The notes beneath the pieces are model-generated. The model did no database searches. It saw nothing but the letters and a program-made list of their open reading frames with translations, and had not been told where the DNA came from. Positions 61,221 through 64,000 of a DNA stretch of 64,000 nt are shown here, piece after piece; the stretch's first letter is position 1; every line of letters starts with the position of its first letter. This stretch comes from Sphingobacterium athyrii (lineage in GTDB: Bacteria; Bacteroidota; Bacteroidia; Sphingobacteriales; Sphingobacteriaceae): positions 1,050,971-1,114,970 of the forward strand of contig NZ_QCXX01000001.1 in the NCBI RefSeq assembly GCF_003071065.1, written 5' to 3'. Made by a program: the position numbers and the translations under genes.

Positions 61221-62468
61221 TTATTTTCTATCACTGAATTCCAGAACCTCAATGTCGGCAACTTTTTCTATAACTTTTAACCCATAATGTTTCAGGTGGC
61301 GGTTCAATTCCACAAGATTTTTAAATTCTGGTAGTATGATCTGCTTTTTGACATTTACACGATCTACAGCAACAGGGTACTTACCTGCGAGATCTAAGTA
61401 AAATGCGAGCACTCCAGTACCCTCCATATTCAGACCATCCAGAGCCACTTTTGCAGGTTTATATTTCCCCTCTATCACCCAGGCCTTCCTGCTGCGTGAA
61501 GTCCACCGCACATTGATATTAAGCCAATTGTTAAGGTCATTCAGTACACGTATGGCCTGCAGGCTATCTGTTTCCTGTTTTTTGTCAAACCGTTCATAAC
61601 AGATTCCATTCTGAGCCAGCCAGATCTGTCCGGTACCTGAGCCGCCAAAATTTTTATAACGGCTAGAGTCCGACACCTGCCAGCTGATCCGGGCATCGGT
61701 TTTTAAAAACAAGGTCTTTTTTATCCGGCTCCATATCGCGATGTAAGTCCCGAAAATTGGTTGATTGATAAAAGAGGTCCTGTAATACCCCGTAATCGTA
61801 TCCAACTGACTGGAATAATTACTAGCAGGTTTGCCATCCTGGTACCCGGAAAAGCGAATGATTGTACTAAATGCATTGGAGGAATCTGCTGCCGGTGTCA
61901 ACGGCGTCTCCCGTATGTCAAAATCATTTTTCAAGGGCAACTGAATTTTCTTATTTTTGTATAGCGAGCGGACGTTGCTTTCCAAAATGAAATCGGAATG
62001 CGTAATTGCCTGCACTTTTCCTTTATAAATCCAGGCGACATGAGGAATAGCACGGTGCGGAAAATACCCCTTTAACACGGTATCGGCATAGATAAGGGGG
62101 AGCTCGATCTTATGCTCCCTGATGAATGCGTTGTTTTTCCAAAACCGTTCTATCGTTGCCTTATCCTGCCAGGTCACCAATACTATCCGTACTTTATCGG
62201 ACATCTCCTGCTGTATCTTTTTGAGTTTGGGCATGGACGCGATACAAGCGGTGCAGTACGTATCAAAAAAATCCAGTAGCACCACCTTCTCATTACTGTC
62301 CAAGTTTTTAGTTGTGCCGGTACCGAACAGCCAGTTTTCAACTTGAATTGTTGGGAAACTATCGCCTACTTTCAATTGTTTACGAAAGACTGGTAAAGGA
62401 ATGGACTGTCCATAGACAGCACCCATCCCCAGCAGTATAAGTGCGATATGTATCATATATTTTTTCAT
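61221..62468 (-). CDS. TlpA-like thioredoxin protein with C-terminal DUF3738-like domain
   Basis: 415 residues with a signal peptide (LLGMGAVYGQ). Thioredoxin-like domain at about 30-165: VGDSFPTIQVENW, KVVLLDFFDTYCTACIASMPKL with the redox pair Cys72/Cys75, and a cis-Pro loop AIPHVAWIYKG. The C-terminal half (about 200-415) differs from the three copies at the left end and resembles DUF3738 proteins (ARISWQVSD..., GTGVLAFYLDLAGKYPVAVDR, LNRHLKHYGLKVIE). It follows SusD by 2 bp, so it is one operon with the SusCD pair. Role in reducing imported material is inferred. Confidence 0.8.
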   Translation of the reverse strand: MKKYMIHIALILLGMGAVYGQSIPLPVFRKQLKVGDSFPTIQVENWLFGTGTTKNLDSNEKVVLLDFFDTYCTACIASMPKLKKIQQEMSDKVRIVLVTWQDKATIERFWKNNAFIREHKIELPLIYADTVLKGYFPHRAIPHVAWIYKGKVQAITHSDFILESNVRSLYKNKKIQLPLKNDFDIRETPLTPAADSSNAFSTIIRFSGYQDGKPASNYSSQLDTITGYYRTSFINQPIFGTYIAIWSRIKKTLFLKTDARISWQVSDSSRYKNFGGSGTGQIWLAQNGICYERFDKKQETDSLQAIRVLNDLNNWLNINVRWTSRSRKAWVIEGKYKPAKVALDGLNMEGTGVLAFYLDLAGKYPVAVDRVNVKKQIILPEFKNLVELNRHLKHYGLKVIEKVADIEVLEFSDRK

Positions 62469-62470
62469 GG

Positions 62471-63820
62471 CTATCTTTGATTTTGTATCATCCCCGACTG
62501 GTCAATGACGGTTTTGGGTATTTTGATCGCGTATTTTAGTGAATTAGGTTCCAGTGTATATGTCCTGCCGTCAATTATCCGCTTTAAGGTGGTCGAGGAA
62601 CTGGCATCTAGGTTTAACCTTTTGAGGTCGGCCCACCGTCTACCTCTAAAAGGCAACTCTTTGCGCCGCTCCTGAAGAATAATTTTTAACAAGCGATCTG
62701 GATTGGTTTCTGTGATCGGAGAAAACGAATTCTTGGACCAGCGTTTATTCAACAGCGTATTTAATGAACTCAATGCTTCCTGTATTTTCCCGAGCCTTAC
62801 TGCTGCCTCAGCACGGATCAGCAGGGTCTCACCTGTCGTCAGTCCGACAAATATACCAGTATCGCTTCCATCGTACGATCCTTTGAACAGGTGGCTACCA
62901 TCGCCTTCTGGAGCAGCCTGAAAGAAAACAATCTTTCGAAGATCCCCCTCATTGTAGAGGGCCAACAATCCTGTATCCACACGTGCGGAATACTGGCTCA
63001 GGGCCCCGGCCAGCGTTGTGGAAGCCGGAAAGATCACTTCTGAATTAAACCGGGAAATGGGCTGCGAGCTACCGGGGGCAAGATCATTAAAATCCAATAG
63101 ATAATTTTTGACCTCGAGTGCCGAACCGGCATAATTAAATGCATGTTGAAACTCGCTCATATCAAGATATACACGTGCTAGACCAGCATAAGCAGCCGCT
63201 TTTGTAGGGCGGCCCAACTTTGTTTCCGTAGCAGGCAATAGGGTTATCGCCTTCTTATAATCATCTACAATACGGTTATAGGTATCCTCCAAGCTAGCCC
63301 TTGAAGAGACTCCACCTAGTTCAGGATCAAGTTTGAGCGGTATACCAAGCGCCTGTGCCCCTTTCCCGGACTCATAAGGCGGTGCATAGACTACTGCGAG
63401 CTGATGAAACGCAAAAGCCCTAAAGAAATAAGCTCCACCCTCAACTCTCCGGTAGTCTGCACCCGTGCTTTTGCTGTCAATATCCGCAAGAATTTTAAGA
63501 ACCTGGTTGGCCTGATAAATTGCTTTGTAGGCACTTTGCCACTGCATGGAAGACATAATGTCATCGTCTGCCCATATATAAGTCTGTTTTTCATCCGCAT
63601 CGGAGAGTGATTGCCAATTGGCTGTACTGAGATAGGAATCGTCCGAAGCGATCTGACCCCAGCTCGGATACACGGTGTTCATTGTCGAGTAATCGTTCAG
63701 CAGTAGATCTGCATGCGTAAGGGTCTTTGGTACCACCATTTTTTGATTCGGCTTTTTGTCCAAAAACTCATTGCAAGAGCTGAGGAAAAGCATAATGAAT
63801 AATAATTGATAAATTTTCAT
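62471..63820 (-). CDS. SusD/RagB-family lipoprotein (right-edge locus)
   Basis: 449 residues; lipobox LSSC (Cys16). Short for the family, with NEFLDKKPNQKMVVPKTLTHADLL, AYFFRAFAFHQLAVVYAPPYE (about 130-150), KAAAYAGLARVYLDMSEFQHAF and the end block TLLIRAEAAVRLGKIQEALSSLNTLL...QERRKELPFRGRRWADLKRLN. It starts 4 bp after the SusC stop. With a TlpA protein downstream it repeats the layout of the left-end locus. Confidence 0.93.
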   Translation of the reverse strand: MKIYQLLFIMLFLSSCNEFLDKKPNQKMVVPKTLTHADLLLNDYSTMNTVYPSWGQIASDDSYLSTANWQSLSDADEKQTYIWADDDIMSSMQWQSAYKAIYQANQVLKILADIDSKSTGADYRRVEGGAYFFRAFAFHQLAVVYAPPYESGKGAQALGIPLKLDPELGGVSSRASLEDTYNRIVDDYKKAITLLPATETKLGRPTKAAAYAGLARVYLDMSEFQHAFNYAGSALEVKNYLLDFNDLAPGSSQPISRFNSEVIFPASTTLAGALSQYSARVDTGLLALYNEGDLRKIVFFQAAPEGDGSHLFKGSYDGSDTGIFVGLTTGETLLIRAEAAVRLGKIQEALSSLNTLLNKRWSKNSFSPITETNPDRLLKIILQERRKELPFRGRRWADLKRLNLDASSSTTLKRIIDGRTYTLEPNSLKYAIKIPKTVIDQSGMIQNQR

Positions 63821-63824
63821 AAGT

Positions 63825-64000
63825 CTAGAAACTACAGTTAAAACCTAGGGAATACGTACGCGGCAATGGAATATTGGTTCCAAAATCCGGGTCTACTCCC
63901 CATTTATTGGCGCGCCAGAGCGTGCAGATATTTTGCACATAAGCATACAACCTTGCATTTTTTACAGGCAATTTTGCCATCATGGGCAGTTGCCAGCTCA
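63825..64000 (-). CDS. SusC/RagA-family transporter, C-terminal end (cut by window edge)
   Basis: The 58 codons visible end in the SusC pattern PVKNARLYAYVQNICTLWRA, then KWGVDPDFGTNIPLPRTYSL and GFNCSF, the last beta-strands of the barrel. The remainder lies beyond the window. It heads the TlpA-SusD-SusC unit at the right edge. Confidence 0.85.
   Translation of the reverse strand, partial: SWQLPMMAKLPVKNARLYAYVQNICTLWRANKWGVDPDFGTNIPLPRTYSLGFNCSF

Noticed and set aside
1..64000. tRNA, rRNA, CRISPR arrays, insertion sequences
   Set aside because: I looked for cloverleaf tails, rRNA-like stretches, regularly spaced repeats and transposase ORFs and saw none; short or unusual cases could have been missed by eye.

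Overview
The window looks like chromosomal DNA of a Bacteroidota bacterium, most likely in the Sphingobacteriaceae (Sphingobacterium or a close relative). The reasons are four SusC/SusD pairs (one cut by the window edge), two hybrid two-component (HTCS) regulators, an ECF sigma/FecR pair, TlpA-like proteins with a DUF4369-type N-terminus, DUF6266 and DUF6428 proteins, a fimbrillin-like lipoprotein, and promoters of the Bacteroidota type (TTTG / TAnnTTTG). Assignments come from reading the translated sequence and from memory of protein families; no search was run.

Layout. (1) 1-394: start of an AraC-like regulator running off the left edge, then a small lipoprotein (559-909) and a bidirectional terminator. 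(2) 11689 down to 1019, minus strand: ECF sigma factor, FecR-type anti-sigma, STN-containing SusC, SusD and three tandem TlpA-like thioredoxin lipid/periplasmic proteins. This is a cell-surface-signalled uptake locus with no glycosidase. (3) 28021 down to 11871, minus strand: a beta-1,4-galactan utilisation locus (HTCS sensor, a clan GH-A hydrolase, SusC, SusD, SusE-like protein, GH53 endo-galactanase, GH2 beta-galactosidase). (4) 29592-28126: a TPR protein with a membrane segment and LuxR-like tail. (5) 32711-30166: arsenic resistance operon (ArsR, DUF6428, arsenate reductase, Acr3), then a BCCT osmolyte transporter (35002-32996), surrounded by several decayed gene ends. (6) 35649-47996, plus strand: a beta-mannan/glucomannan locus (HTCS, SusC, SusD, TIG-type surface glycan-binding protein, GH5, GH26). 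(7) 48099-53055: hydrolase remnant, 53-residue peptide, fimbrillin-like lipoprotein, and a LuxR response regulator that overlaps tail-to-tail with a TPR histidine kinase. (8) 53522-60670: an accessory stretch with a YezG-like antitoxin, an uncharacterised membrane/CHAP-amidase group, two DUF6266 paralogues and four putative regulators. (9) 60761-64000: two short peptides and a second TlpA-SusD-SusC locus leaving the right edge.

How it works together. Each HTCS locus should sense an oligosaccharide in the periplasm, phosphorylate itself and switch on its own SusCD operon. Upstream of both target operons I see direct repeats phased exactly 21 bp apart, just upstream of a -7 box that lacks a convincing -33 element, as expected for an activator of the AraC class. 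The sigma/anti-sigma locus works instead through the STN domain of its SusC. The ars operon shows an ArsR-like palindrome lying over its -7 box.

Least explained parts: the 53.9-58.7 kb CHAP/DUF6266/regulator group, the shared GGTAA-N5-TTACC palindromes at 58.77 and 59.87 kb, and a short peptide gene at 60761 whose reading frame continues past a TGA into a GG-starting tail. These are the best candidates for something undescribed.
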